Shown: piece after piece, positions 1-8,291 of the stretch
Position numbering within the stretch: position 1 is the stretch's first letter
Layout: each line of letters begins with the position of its first letter
From: Ruegeria arenilitoris
Lineage (GTDB): Bacteria; Pseudomonadota; Alphaproteobacteria; Rhodobacterales; Rhodobacteraceae
Assembly (NCBI RefSeq): GCF_013030265.1
Contig: NZ_WPZQ01000013.1
Span: forward strand, 62,001 to 126,000
Direction: 5' to 3'
DNA length: 64,000 nucleotides
Position numbers and translations under genes: made by a program
The notes under the pieces: generated by a model
Seen by the model: the letters and a program-made list of their open reading frames with translations, nothing else
Told to the model about the DNA's origin: nothing
Database searches by the model: none

Positions 1-1
1 C

Positions 2-757
2 CGGCTGGGCACGCGCGCTGCAGAACGTGGATTGAAGGGCAATGACGACATCACCCCATCCATGCAGGTTTTGCTGGCCAAGGGCATTCAGGTGCTTCTG
101 TATGGCGCGGTTTTTCTGGCGGCGATCCGCACCCTTGGGTTTGACCTGACCGGTATTGCGTTGTTGTCCGGCGCGATCGGTGTGGGCATCGGTTTTGGCT
201 TGCAAAAAGTGGTGTCGAACCTGATTTCCGGGATCATCATCCTGATGGACCGGTCGATCAAACCGGGCGACGTGATCTCGCTGGGCGACACGTTTGGCTG
301 GATAAATGCGCTGGGCGCGCGTTATGTCTCAGTGGTGACGCGGGACGGGCGGGAGTATCTGATCCCGAACGAGGATCTGATTACAAATCAGGTTGTGAAC
401 TGGTCGCATTCGGACCGTTTTGTGCGGCTCGATCTGGATTTCGGGACCAGCTATGACGACGATCCGCATCAGGTGCGTGCTACTGCGATCCGGTCGGTAA
501 AAGCCGTCACGCGCGTGCTGAGCGGTGGAACGCATGAGCCGGTCTGCCACATCACTGGATTTGGCGACAGCAGCGTGGACTATGTTTTGCGGTTCTGGAT
601 CAGCGATCCAACCAAAGGGCTGACCAATATCCGCGGCAATGTCTATCTCGCCCTCTGGGACGCTTTCAAAGAAGAAGGTATCTCTATCCCCTTCCCGCAG
701 CGAGAGGTTCGGCTGTTGTCGGACGACGCAGTCGCGCAACAGATCGCCAAAGAGTGA
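2..757 (+). CDS. MscS-family mechanosensitive ion channel, C-terminal part (5' end outside window)
   Basis: Inner-membrane small-conductance channel that releases solutes on hypo-osmotic shock. The frame is open to the left edge, so the true start lies upstream; the TTG at 32 is unlikely to be the start. Visible parts are a transmembrane stretch (about residues 25-45 from the left edge), the Gly/Ala-rich pore helix and the MscS signature GIGFGLQKVVSNLISG followed by DRSIKPGD, then the beta domain (GWINALGARYVSVVTRDGRE, LIPNEDLIT) and the mixed alpha/beta C-terminus. The signature makes the family call firm. Subfamily (simple MscS versus larger MscK/YbdG-like) cannot be told without the N-terminus. 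Confidence 0.93.
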   Translation, partial: RLGTRAAERGLKGNDDITPSMQVLLAKGIQVLLYGAVFLAAIRTLGFDLTGIALLSGAIGVGIGFGLQKVVSNLISGIIILMDRSIKPGDVISLGDTFGWINALGARYVSVVTRDGREYLIPNEDLITNQVVNWSHSDRFVRLDLDFGTSYDDDPHQVRATAIRSVKAVTRVLSGGTHEPVCHITGFGDSSVDYVLRFWISDPTKGLTNIRGNVYLALWDAFKEEGISIPFPQREVRLLSDDAVAQQIAKE

Positions 758-788
758 CTGCGCGTGCGGACCCAGAAGCGTCCGTTCA

Positions 789-817
789 TTGAAATGTTGC
801 ATTCCCCTTGTTACCTT
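789..817 (+). promoter_or_regulatory. candidate sigma-70 promoter for rsfS-rlmH
   Basis: TTGAAA at 789-794 and TACCTT at 812-817 are separated by 17 bases, in the gap between the MscS gene and rsfS. A 16-bp perfect palindrome follows directly at 824-839. Read by eye only. Confidence 0.35.
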
Positions 818-823
818 ATTAGT

Positions 824-839
824 ACCCCGGCGCCGGGGT
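824..839. promoter_or_regulatory. 16-bp perfect palindrome upstream of rsfS
   Basis: ACCCCGGCGCCGGGGT reads the same on both strands. It lies just past the candidate -10 element and before the strong Shine-Dalgarno at 855-862. It could be an operator or the tail of the upstream gene's terminator, but only three T follow it. Function is unknown. Confidence 0.35.
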
Positions 840-865
840 TTCATGGCGCGCAGCAAAGGAGGACT

Positions 866-922
866 ATGTCCTGTCTCTACATACACAGGCGGGTTTGCCC
901 GCCGAAGATGGGGCCGGTGTAA
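866..922 (+). CDS. possible 18-residue leader peptide coupled to rsfS
   Basis: An ATG at 866 sits 3 bases after AAAGGAGG (855-862), the best ribosome-binding sequence in this gap. It opens an 18-codon frame, MSCLYIHRRVCPPKMGPV, whose TAA stop (920-922) overlaps the rsfS ATG at 922 as TAATG. The rsfS ATG has no good ribosome-binding site of its own, so it may depend on translational coupling. The spacing is short for an efficient start, and the peptide could be fortuitous. Confidence 0.35.
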   Translation: MSCLYIHRRVCPPKMGPV

Positions 923-1281
923 TGGCCCACTCTCAGTCAATCAGCGACAAGCTGCTTGAACGCATCCTTTCCTCACTTTCCGATGACAAGGCCGAAGACG
1001 TCGTGCAGATCAACCTGCAAGGTAAGTCTTCTGTTGCGGATCACATGGTGATTGCCTCGGGTCGGTCGACCCGTCAGGTCTCGGCCATGGCGGAAAAGCT
1101 GACGGATCGCATCAAGCAGGAATTCGGTTTCACCTCGAAGGTCGAAGGCAAGGATGCCGGCGACTGGGTGTTGATCGATACGGGCGACGTGATCGTCCAT
1201 ATCTTCCGCCCCGAAGTGCGTGAATTCTACCAGCTGGAAAAGATGTGGCTGCCTCAGGGCGGCAGCGCCTCGGCGAACTGA
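922..1281 (+). CDS. rsfS: ribosomal silencing factor RsfS (DUF143 / Iojap family)
   Basis: Binds uL14 on the 50S subunit and blocks 30S joining when nutrients are short. The 119-residue protein carries the family core: DKAEDVVQINLQGKSSVADH near the N-terminus, then GDWVLIDTGDVIVHIF and REFYQLEKMW near the C-terminus. I chose ATG 922; an in-frame TTG at 895 would add nine residues with no homology signal. The next gene is rlmH, 44 bases on, and the rsfS-rlmH pair is common in bacteria, linking two factors that act on the large subunit. Confidence 0.93.
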   Translation: MAHSQSISDKLLERILSSLSDDKAEDVVQINLQGKSSVADHMVIASGRSTRQVSAMAEKLTDRIKQEFGFTSKVEGKDAGDWVLIDTGDVIVHIFRPEVREFYQLEKMWLPQGGSASAN

Positions 1282-1325
1282 GGCGTCATCCCGGCCTGAA
1301 TTAACAGGCCGGCGGCGAGAGAAAT

Positions 1326-1796
1326 ATGCGTATCAGCATTTGTGCGGTCGGGCGATTGCGTGCCGGACCGGAGAAGACCCTGCTTGATGATTATCTGACC
1401 CGATTTGACCGGACCGGCCGTGCGCTGGGCCTTGGTCCTGCGCGGGTGATCGAGGTTGAAGACAAGAAAAATGCAGGTATGGGTGCCGAGGCCGCGTTGC
1501 TGCGCAAGGCGCTGCCCAAGGGTGCAGTGATTTGTACGTTGGATGAACGGGGGCGGGTGATGTCCTCGCCGGATTTTGCCAAGAAACTGGGTGGCTGGCG
1601 TGATGCCGGGCGTCAGGATTTGGCGCTGATCATCGGTGGCGCGGACGGAATAGACCCTAGTCTACGGGCCGAGGCTGATTTTTCCATCTCATTTGGGTCC
1701 ATGGTCTGGCCCCACATGTTGGTCCGTGTGATGCTGGCCGAGCAACTTTACCGGGCCGCAACCATCCTTTCCGGCGGTCCCTACCACCGGGTCTGA
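1326..1796 (+). CDS. rlmH: 23S rRNA (pseudouridine-1915-N3)-methyltransferase RlmH
   Basis: SPOUT-class enzyme that methylates pseudouridine 1915 of helix 69 using SAM, on assembled 70S ribosomes. It is 156 residues, normal for the family. The SAM-binding trefoil-knot motifs are clear: [10 protein letters not shown], then [22 protein letters not shown], ending in GGPYHRV. The next start (1798) lies one base past the TGA stop, so the following flavodoxin-like gene is probably co-transcribed. Confidence 0.96.
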   Translation: MRISICAVGRLRAGPEKTLLDDYLTRFDRTGRALGLGPARVIEVEDKKNAGMGAEAALLRKALPKGAVICTLDERGRVMSSPDFAKKLGGWRDAGRQDLALIIGGADGIDPSLRAEADFSISFGSMVWPHMLVRVMLAEQLYRAATILSGGPYHRV

Positions 1797-1797
1797 C

Positions 1798-2283
1798 ATG
1801 CCGCAGCTTTTGATTGTTTATCACTCACGTACGGGCGGCAGTCGGCAAATGGCCGAAGCAGCGGCCAAAGCTGCGCAAGAAGAAGCGGATACTGTTCTAA
1901 AGCCTGCGGATCAGGCCGGACCAGAAGATTTGCTGTTGGCGGATGGGTACATCTTTTGTGCACCCGAAAATCTTGCTGCCATTTCCGGTTTGATGAAGGA
2001 ATTCTTTGACCGCAGCTACTATCCAGTGTTGGGCAAGATCGAAGGCAAACCCTACGCGCAAATGGTCTGCGCAGGTTCTGACGGCGAGAATGCGGCCAGT
2101 CAGATTGCGCGGATTGCGACAGGCTGGCGGTTGAAAGAAGTACAGCCACCGCTGATCATTTGCACACATGCGCAAACGCCCGAGGCGATTCTGGCGGAAA
2201 AGAAAATCCGGGACGACGAGCTTGAGAAATGCGCAGAGATCGGAGCAGCCTTGGCCGCTGGTCTCAGTCTGGGCGTGTTTTGA
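1798..2283 (+). CDS. flavodoxin-like / NAD(P)H-dependent FMN reductase family protein
   Basis: A 161-residue flavodoxin-fold protein. The N-terminal strand and phosphate loop, LLIVYHSRTGGSRQMAEA, is the FMN phosphate-binding signature (S-R-T-G). A later segment, DGYIFCAPENLAAISGLMKEFFDR, resembles the flavin-contact loop of WrbA/NQO-type oxidoreductases. The substrate is not apparent. It starts one base after rlmH ends and converges on the gene at 2287-2643. Confidence 0.8.
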   Translation: MPQLLIVYHSRTGGSRQMAEAAAKAAQEEADTVLKPADQAGPEDLLLADGYIFCAPENLAAISGLMKEFFDRSYYPVLGKIEGKPYAQMVCAGSDGENAASQIARIATGWRLKEVQPPLIICTHAQTPEAILAEKKIRDDELEKCAEIGAALAAGLSLGVF

Positions 2284-2286
2284 AGA

Positions 2287-2643
2287 TCAGTTCAGCTGCA
2301 CCAGCGTTGTTTCGGTATCCCATCCGTCGACACTGCAACGAGCCTGAATCTGTACCTGAGTTATGCCGTCCGGAATGGTGACCCCACCCAACGAACGTGT
2401 AAAGGGCTGCTCATTCTCATGCGGATGATGCAGGACACGCATGCCCAGTTCGTTCCCATCCATGTCCAGAACCCGCCAGCCGTCGGCATAGTGATCCCAG
2501 CCCGTATCGGGATGGCGGATCGTGACATCGAAACGCCAGGTGTCTCCACTACGGCTGGCTGAGACGTTTTCGATCACGGAAGGATCGGCAAAGGCGGGAG
2601 TCGCAAGCAAGGCGCTGAGAATCAGATATCGCATAGTCTGCAA
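2287..2643 (-). CDS. small exported protein of unknown function
   Basis: 118 residues with a clear Sec signal peptide: MQTMRYLILSALLATPAFA, cleavage after AFA. The mature part (about 99 residues) looks like a single beta-sandwich domain with SRSGDTWRFDVTIRHPDTGWDHYADGW. I do not recognise a named family. It ends 3 bases from the convergent flavodoxin-like gene and is preceded by the DUF599-like gene on the same strand (27-base gap), so the two may be co-transcribed. Confidence 0.7.
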   Translation of the reverse strand: MQTMRYLILSALLATPAFADPSVIENVSASRSGDTWRFDVTIRHPDTGWDHYADGWRVLDMDGNELGMRVLHHPHENEQPFTRSLGGVTIPDGITQVQIQARCSVDGWDTETTLVQLN

Positions 2644-2670
2644 CCTACGGATTCAGGTGCGAAATGGCGA

Positions 2671-3381
2671 TCACGTGTCTGTGTTCGGAGGCATGCTCAT
2701 CAGAATACCGCGGGAATGAGAGGCAAATTCGCGCCGATAAAGCACACCAAGTGTGATGAGTGTCGTGAGTATCAAAGCCAGGGGCCCCAAAATCCAAGCG
2801 ATGGCGGCAAGGGCAAAATAAGTGACGCGCAGGGCGCGGTTAAAGCTGCGGGCAGCTGTCACACAGATTTCGGCTGCCTGTGCTGCACGGGGATAGGCCT
2901 GCGGATCTTCGGGATCATTTGGAACAGCAGCCATAATTACTGCGCAATAGCCGAACAGCCGGTGCGCCCATACGTATTTGAGAAATGCGTTGGACAGAAA
3001 CAGCACCACAATCAGGATCTTTATTTCCCAGACCATTGCCGGGGCACTGCCAATTGCAAGATCTTGTGCAACCCCGGCGAGGCGCTCGGTATTGCCCAGC
3101 AGGGCGAGGCCACCACCAATCGCAATCATAGTGGTTGAAGCAAAGAACGTGCTACCCTGACGCATTGCCGCAACAACCTGGGCATCAAACATCCGCGGTT
3201 GCCGGGTGACCATCTCTTGCATCCAGCCCCTGCGGAAGTCGTCCATCATCATGGAAACCGAGGGTTTTTGCGCGGACGGGTTCTCGATACGCCAGCCAAT
3301 TCCCTGCCATGCCAGCAAAAGCAGCAGGATGGCCAGATAATCGAGTGGTGAAAACAACAGGGCGCGGTCGATCCAGGTCAT
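2671..3381 (-). CDS. DUF599-like integral membrane protein
   Basis: 236 residues with about four hydrophobic spans: near residues 10-27 (LDYLAILLLLLAWQGIGW), 80-97, 119-134 and 200-225 (ALAAIAWILGPLALILTTL). The pattern R-x-G-W-M-Q-E-M followed by a hydrophobic span, and VTAARSFNRALRVTYFALAAIAW, match my recollection of the DUF599 family. No enzymatic motif is visible. It is divergent from glcD; the start codons are about 80 bases apart. Confidence 0.65.
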   Translation of the reverse strand: MTWIDRALLFSPLDYLAILLLLLAWQGIGWRIENPSAQKPSVSMMMDDFRRGWMQEMVTRQPRMFDAQVVAAMRQGSTFFASTTMIAIGGGLALLGNTERLAGVAQDLAIGSAPAMVWEIKILIVVLFLSNAFLKYVWAHRLFGYCAVIMAAVPNDPEDPQAYPRAAQAAEICVTAARSFNRALRVTYFALAAIAWILGPLALILTTLITLGVLYRREFASHSRGILMSMPPNTDT

Positions 3382-3427
3382 GAGCGCGACAGTACGTCCT
3401 GATGTGAGAACTTGCCAGATGAAGAAA

Positions 3428-3448
3428 TTGGTAATATTATTTTACCAA
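3428..3448. promoter_or_regulatory. inverted repeat upstream of glcD, candidate operator
   Basis: Perfect 7-bp arms TTGGTAA (3428-3434) and TTACCAA (3442-3448) flank a 7-bp AT-only centre. The repeat ends 14 bases before the glcD ATG (3463) and just before its Shine-Dalgarno GGAGGA (3451-3456). TTGGT...ACCAA half-sites are typical of FadR-subfamily GntR regulators (PdhR, LldR, GlcC), though those usually have a much shorter centre. Assignment to such a regulator is inference. Confidence 0.45.
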
Positions 3449-3462
3449 ATGGAGGATCAGCC

Positions 3463-4911
3463 ATGGAAATGCCGCAGCCAAATCCTGACGTGATCTCGCG
3501 TAAAAGCGGGGTGATCGCGCGTCTGCAACAGGTTTTACCAGTTGGTGCGGTGATCCATGACGAGGCCGAGACGCGGGCTTATGAATGTGATGCGCTGACA
3601 GCTTACAAATGCGCGCCAATGATCGCGGTTTTGCCTTCGACCACGCAGGAAGTCTCGGATGTGCTGCGCATTTGCCACGAAGAGGGGGTGCCAGTCGTAC
3701 CGCGAGGTGCGGGTACTTCTTTGGCCGGCGGTGCTTTGCCAACGGCAGATTGCGTGATTTTGGGCGTCGCTCGCATGAATGACGTGCTGGAAGTGGACTA
3801 TGACAATCGCTTCATCCGGGTTCAAACAGGGCGCACCAACCTCAGCGTGACCGGGGCGGTCGAAGAAGAAGATTTCTTTTATGCGCCTGATCCGTCATCG
3901 CAGCTTGCCTGCGCGATTGCGGGGAACATCGCCATGAACTCAGGTGGAGCGCATTGCCTGAAGTATGGTGTGACGACCAACAACCTGATGGGTGTCACCA
4001 TGGTCATGATGGATGGCAGTGTAGTCGAAATCGGCGGCGCACATCTGGAAGCGGGTGGGTTGGATCTGCTGGGGGTGATTTGCGGGTCTGAAGGACAGTT
4101 GGGCGTGGTTACCGAAGCAACGCTGCGCATTCTGCGTAAACCCGAAGGGGCCAGACCTGTCCTGATGGGTTTCGATGACAATGAGGTGGCAGGGCAATGT
4201 GTCTCCGACATCATCAAATCGGGTATCCTGCCTGTGGCAATCGAGTTTATGGACCGTTTGTGTATCCAGTCCTGCGAGAATTTTGCGCATGCCGGCTATC
4301 CGGATTGCGAGGCATTGCTGATTGTAGAGGTCGAAGGGTCAGAGGCTGAGATTGACAGCCAGCTGGCAAAAATCGTCGAGATCGCTAGGCGGCACAATCC
4401 TGTCGAGCTGCGGGAAAGCCAATCGGCCGAGGAAAGTGCACGCATCTGGTTAGGCCGGAAGTCCGCCTTTGGCGCGATGGGGCAGATCAATGATTACATG
4501 TGCCTCGACGGCACGATCCCGGTGTCCTCGTTGCCAGCAGTCCTGCGCCGTATCGGTGAGTTGAGCAAAGAGTATGGCCTTGCAGTGGGTAACGTGTTCC
4601 ACGCAGGTGACGGCAATATGCATCCACTGATCCTGTTTGATGCCAACAAGCCTGGCGATCTGGAAAAATGCGAAGCCTTTGGCGCCGAAATCCTCAAGCT
4701 TTGCGTTGATGAGGGCGGATGCCTCACGGGTGAGCATGGCGTCGGCATCGAAAAGCGGGATCTGATGTCCCACCAGTACACTCAGCAGGACCTTGAGGCT
4801 CAAATGGCAGTCAAGGACGTGTTTGATCCGAAGTGGTTGTTGAACCCGGCCAAGGTGTTTCCGCTGGATGCATCTGAGACGCGCCGCGTTACGCGGATCG
4901 CTGCGGAATAG
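3463..4911 (+). CDS. glcD: glycolate oxidase subunit GlcD (FAD-linked)
   Basis: FAD-binding subunit of membrane-associated glycolate oxidase, which converts glycolate to glyoxylate. I chose ATG 3463 because GGAGGA lies 6 bases upstream; an in-frame TTG at 3412 would place the inverted repeat inside the coding region. The 482-residue protein has the PCMH-type FAD domain (VPVVPRGAGTSLAGGALP; GNIAMNSGGAHCLKYGVT) and the FAD-oxidase C domain (VGNVFHAGDGNMHP; GCLTGEHGVGIEKRDLM). It is followed by glcE and glcF on the same strand, which supports glycolate over D-lactate as substrate. Confidence 0.93.
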   Translation: MEMPQPNPDVISRKSGVIARLQQVLPVGAVIHDEAETRAYECDALTAYKCAPMIAVLPSTTQEVSDVLRICHEEGVPVVPRGAGTSLAGGALPTADCVILGVARMNDVLEVDYDNRFIRVQTGRTNLSVTGAVEEEDFFYAPDPSSQLACAIAGNIAMNSGGAHCLKYGVTTNNLMGVTMVMMDGSVVEIGGAHLEAGGLDLLGVICGSEGQLGVVTEATLRILRKPEGARPVLMGFDDNEVAGQCVSDIIKSGILPVAIEFMDRLCIQSCENFAHAGYPDCEALLIVEVEGSEAEIDSQLAKIVEIARRHNPVELRESQSAEESARIWLGRKSAFGAMGQINDYMCLDGTIPVSSLPAVLRRIGELSKEYGLAVGNVFHAGDGNMHPLILFDANKPGDLEKCEAFGAEILKLCVDEGGCLTGEHGVGIEKRDLMSHQYTQQDLEAQMAVKDVFDPKWLLNPAKVFPLDASETRRVTRIAAE

Positions 4912-4952
4912 TCTCTCCCTCTCCCAGAGCGTTTTGGAAAAGATGAACAGAT

Positions 4953-6053
4953 ATGAGACCTGATACTGAGGCCGAATTGGCCGAGCTGGTGGCCGGGCAG
5001 AACGAACCGGTGCGGATTGTCGGGGGTGGAACGCGTGGTATTGGCGGTCCCGAAACAGCAATCAACACCACAGGCCTGAGCGGCATCACTCTCTACGAAC
5101 CCGGCGCGCTAACGCTTGTTGCAAAGGCAGGCACTCCGGTGGTCGAGATTGAAGGCGCGCTTGCGGCTGAAGGTCAGCAGCTAGCCTTTGAACCGATGGA
5201 TCATCGCGGGCTGCTGGGTGTAACAGGTGAGCCGACTATTGGTGGTGTCGTTGCAGCGAATATCTCTGGCCCACGCAGGATACAGGCCGGGGCCTGCCGG
5301 GACTTCCTGCTGGGCGTTCGGTATGTCGACGGAACGGGACAGGTGATCAAGAATGGTGGCCGGGTGATGAAAAACGTCACCGGCTATGATCTGGTCAAGC
5401 TCATGGCGGGGTCTTGGGGTACGCTAGGTGTATTGTCCGAAGTTTCACTGAAGGTTTTGCCGAAACCTGAGGCGATGGCGACTATTGCGATCCGGGTCAC
5501 CGATGCCATGACCGCTGTGCGCGCTTTATCAACCGCCCTGAAATCCCCGTACGAAGTGAACGGCGCAGTCTATGATCCGAAAGCCGGGTTCGCCTACTTG
5601 CGGGCCGAGGGATTCTCGGACTCGGTCGCCTATAGGGTCGGGCAATTGCAGGCGGAGCTATCCGATGTTGGTGAAGTGGCACCAGTTGATGCGTCCGATG
5701 ATCTCTGGCGTGCATTTCGGAATGTTGAGTCTTTTCAGGGTGCTGATGGAGACGTCTGGCGAATTTCAGTCAAGCCCGGTGACGCCCCTGAAATTGCTGC
5801 CCGGATTGAGGCTGAGAAAACACTGTTTGATTGGGGTGGCGGGCTGATTTGGGTTCTGGTGCCGAAAGGCACTGATCTGCGTAGCCGACTGGGGGCGTTC
5901 GACGGGCATGCAACGATTGTACGGGCCGATGATGAAACCATTGAAAGGCTTGGGCGCTTTCAACCAGAGACTGCCGGAGTTGCGGCTTTGTCAAAAGGAT
6001 TGCGGCAACGCTTTGATCCGCGTGGTCTCTTTAATCCGGGGCTGATGGGATAG
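4953..6053 (+). CDS. glcE: glycolate oxidase subunit GlcE (FAD-binding)
   Basis: Second FAD-domain subunit of glycolate oxidase, 366 residues. The N-terminal PCMH fold is recognisable (PVRIVGGGTRGIGG, then GVVAANISGPRRIQAGACRDFLLGVRYV, GGRVMKNVTGYDLVKLMAGSWGTLGV). It lacks the full C-terminal domain of GlcD, as normal for GlcE. It starts 41 bases after glcD and ends 4 bases before glcF, so the three are one operon. Confidence 0.93.
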   Translation: MRPDTEAELAELVAGQNEPVRIVGGGTRGIGGPETAINTTGLSGITLYEPGALTLVAKAGTPVVEIEGALAAEGQQLAFEPMDHRGLLGVTGEPTIGGVVAANISGPRRIQAGACRDFLLGVRYVDGTGQVIKNGGRVMKNVTGYDLVKLMAGSWGTLGVLSEVSLKVLPKPEAMATIAIRVTDAMTAVRALSTALKSPYEVNGAVYDPKAGFAYLRAEGFSDSVAYRVGQLQAELSDVGEVAPVDASDDLWRAFRNVESFQGADGDVWRISVKPGDAPEIAARIEAEKTLFDWGGGLIWVLVPKGTDLRSRLGAFDGHATIVRADDETIERLGRFQPETAGVAALSKGLRQRFDPRGLFNPGLMG

Positions 6054-6057
6054 GGCA

Positions 6058-7380
6058 ATGCAGACGACCTTTACCAAAGAGCAATTGCAAGATCCCGCCA
6101 TCCAGCGGTCCAACGAGATATTGCGCAGTTGTGTGCATTGTGGGTTTTGCACAGCCACCTGTCCCACCTATCAGGTGCTGGGAGATGAATTAGACAGCCC
6201 ACGTGGCCGCATCTATCTGATCAAGGATATGCTGGAAAACGAGCGTGTGCCGGATGAAAAGACAGTCAAGCATATCGATCGTTGCCTGTCTTGCCTGTCT
6301 TGTATGACGACATGCCCATCCGGCGTGCACTATATGCACCTGGTCGATCACGCGCGCGAGTACATTGAGGCGAACTATAAACGCCCGTTTACGGATCGCG
6401 TACTGCGTTGGGTTCTGGCGCAGATCCTACCTTATCCGATGCGGTTTCGATGGGCGCTGATCGGAGCCAAACTGGGGCGCCCCTTCCGGTTTCTGATGCC
6501 GGATGCGCGCTTGCGGGCAATGCTGGATATGGCGCCAAAGACCATCCCTCCGGTAAGTCGAAACGACGATCCGCAGAGTTTTGCAGCTGATGGACAGCGC
6601 ATCAAACGCGTTGCTCTGATGACCGGATGTGCACAAAAGGCGCTAAACACTGACATCAATGATTCAACGATCCGATTGCTGACCCGACTGGGGTGCGAAG
6701 TAGTGGTCGCCGAAGGAGCCGGGTGTTGTGGGGCGCTGACACACCACATGGGTAAAACCGACGACAGTCATGCGGCAGCCGCGGCCAATATCAAGGCCTG
6801 GGCGCGGGAAATGGATAGTTCCGGATTGGATGCGATTGTTATTAATACCTCGGGCTGCGGAACCACGGTCAAGGATTACGGCCACATGTTCCGGAACGAT
6901 CCCCTCGCCAATGACGCCGCACGGGTTTCCGCTATTGCGATGGATGTCAGCGAGTTGTTGATGCAGCTGGAAATGCCACAAAGTAGCGACAAGAACATGA
7001 CCGTCGCATATCACGCGGCCTGTTCGCTGCAACATGGTCAAAAGATCAAATCCCACCCCAAAGATCTCCTGAAACGTGCGGGTTTCAAGGTAGTAGAGCC
7101 TGCGGATAGCCATCTCTGCTGTGGCAGTGCAGGCACCTACAATCTGATGCAGCCAGAGATTTCATCGAAGCTCAAACAGCGAAAGGTAAAGACGCTGGTG
7201 GCCAAAAGTCCGGATGTCATAGCGGCAGGCAACATCGGGTGCATGATGCAGATCGGCTCGGGCACCGATGTGCCGATCCTGCACACTGTTGAATTGCTGG
7301 ACTGGGCATCCGGCGGGCCCATGCCAAGTGCCTTACGGCAAGGAAATGACAGCGCATCAGAGGTGCCAATCCTGCGCTGA
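6058..7380 (+). CDS. glcF: glycolate oxidase iron-sulfur subunit GlcF
   Basis: 440-residue electron-transfer subunit. It has two ferredoxin-type 4Fe-4S motifs, CVHCGFCTATCP (about residues 26-37) and CLSCLSCMTTCP (about residues 78-89), and two CCG domains (EGAGCCGALTHHMG and HLCCGSAGTYNLM) that bind a further cluster or haem-like cofactor in this superfamily. It passes electrons from the GlcD/GlcE flavins to the quinone pool. Last gene of glcDEF; a modest hairpin (7386-7405) follows the stop. Confidence 0.94.
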   Translation: MQTTFTKEQLQDPAIQRSNEILRSCVHCGFCTATCPTYQVLGDELDSPRGRIYLIKDMLENERVPDEKTVKHIDRCLSCLSCMTTCPSGVHYMHLVDHAREYIEANYKRPFTDRVLRWVLAQILPYPMRFRWALIGAKLGRPFRFLMPDARLRAMLDMAPKTIPPVSRNDDPQSFAADGQRIKRVALMTGCAQKALNTDINDSTIRLLTRLGCEVVVAEGAGCCGALTHHMGKTDDSHAAAAANIKAWAREMDSSGLDAIVINTSGCGTTVKDYGHMFRNDPLANDAARVSAIAMDVSELLMQLEMPQSSDKNMTVAYHAACSLQHGQKIKSHPKDLLKRAGFKVVEPADSHLCCGSAGTYNLMQPEISSKLKQRKVKTLVAKSPDVIAAGNIGCMMQIGSGTDVPILHTVELLDWASGGPMPSALRQGNDSASEVPILR

Positions 7381-7385
7381 CATAG

Positions 7386-7405
7386 CTGATGCAGTCGCGC
7401 ATCAG
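7386..7405 (+). terminator. hairpin after glcF
   Basis: CTGATGC (7386-7392) pairs with GCATCAG (7399-7405) around a 6-base loop, followed by TTGTTTG. The T run is weak, so it is only a possible terminator of the glc operon. Confidence 0.35.
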
Positions 7406-7499
7406 TTGTTTGCCAAAACAGCCCATGTTTCCTTCGCCCTATTTTCGCCCAACGCAGCGCATATGAAAAATGGCTTGCAATGATCGGCCGGAGAACCGC

Positions 7500-8291
7500 G
7501 TGCGTAACTGGATCAGGGCCTTTGCGTTGAGTATGCTGCCCATGGCGGCGATGGCGCAGGATACGGGGCTGAAAAGCCTTGAAACCACCGATTCCGGGCG
7601 GGCGTGGATGGCTGTCGGACGGCTTGAGATCGATGGAGTCGGATTTTGTACCGGAGCATTGATTTCGCCAACGCTGGTTCTGACTGCAGCACATTGTTTG
7701 TTCGACAAATCTACCCGCCAACGGATCGATCCGGAACAGATCGAATTTCGGGCAGGTTGGCGCTTCGGTCGTGCCTCGGCTTACAGGGCCGCGCGTCAGG
7801 CCGTTATTCACCCGGAGTATCACTACGATCAGGAAACCTCGACCATGCGCGTTCGCAACGACATTGCATTGATCGAGCTCTGGCAACCGATCCGCAATAC
7901 GACGGTTATTCCGTTTGAAACGGGGGACTGGCCCCGTCGGGGTGAAGAGGTTGGCGTCGTCTCTTATGCTGAAGACCGGGCCGAAGCGCCGTCTCTGCAA
8001 GAGGTATGTTCGGTTGTGACACGGCAGGCGGGTGTTCTGGTGATGTCCTGCAACGTGAACTTTGGCTCCTCCGGCGCTCCGGTTTTTTCGCTGTCTGGTG
8101 AGCGTCCGCGCATAGTGTCAGTCGTTGCAGCGATGGCGCGGATGGAAGGGCAGCGCGTGTCCCTTGGTACCGCACTGGAGGATTCGCTGCAGTTACTCAA
8201 GTCAGAATTGTCCGCAGGACGAGGTTTTGGAGCGTCTTCAAGCTCAGGCGAGCCACGCAAGAATATAGGGGCGAGATTTATCAAACCATGA
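7500..8291 (+). CDS. secreted trypsin-like serine protease (first of a tandem pair)
   Basis: Chymotrypsin-fold peptidase, exported. I chose GTG 7500: GGAG lies about 6 bases upstream and it gives a compact signal peptide ending AMA|Q. An upstream ATG at 7470 has no ribosome-binding site. The catalytic triad is visible: His65 in LVLTAAHC, Asp121 in RNDIALIEL and Ser191 in GSSGAPV. The usual GDSGGP is GSSGAP here, as in V8/HtrA-like branches, so the Ser is kept but the S1-pocket neighbourhood differs. ATGA overlap with the next protease. Confidence 0.85.
   Translation: MRNWIRAFALSMLPMAAMAQDTGLKSLETTDSGRAWMAVGRLEIDGVGFCTGALISPTLVLTAAHCLFDKSTRQRIDPEQIEFRAGWRFGRASAYRAARQAVIHPEYHYDQETSTMRVRNDIALIELWQPIRNTTVIPFETGDWPRRGEEVGVVSYAEDRAEAPSLQEVCSVVTRQAGVLVMSCNVNFGSSGAPVFSLSGERPRIVSVVAAMARMEGQRVSLGTALEDSLQLLKSELSAGRGFGASSSSGEPRKNIGARFIKP

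Noticed and set aside
7137..8000. 287-codon open frame on the - strand
   Set aside because: Antisense to glcF and the first protease; the protease triad confirms the + strand.
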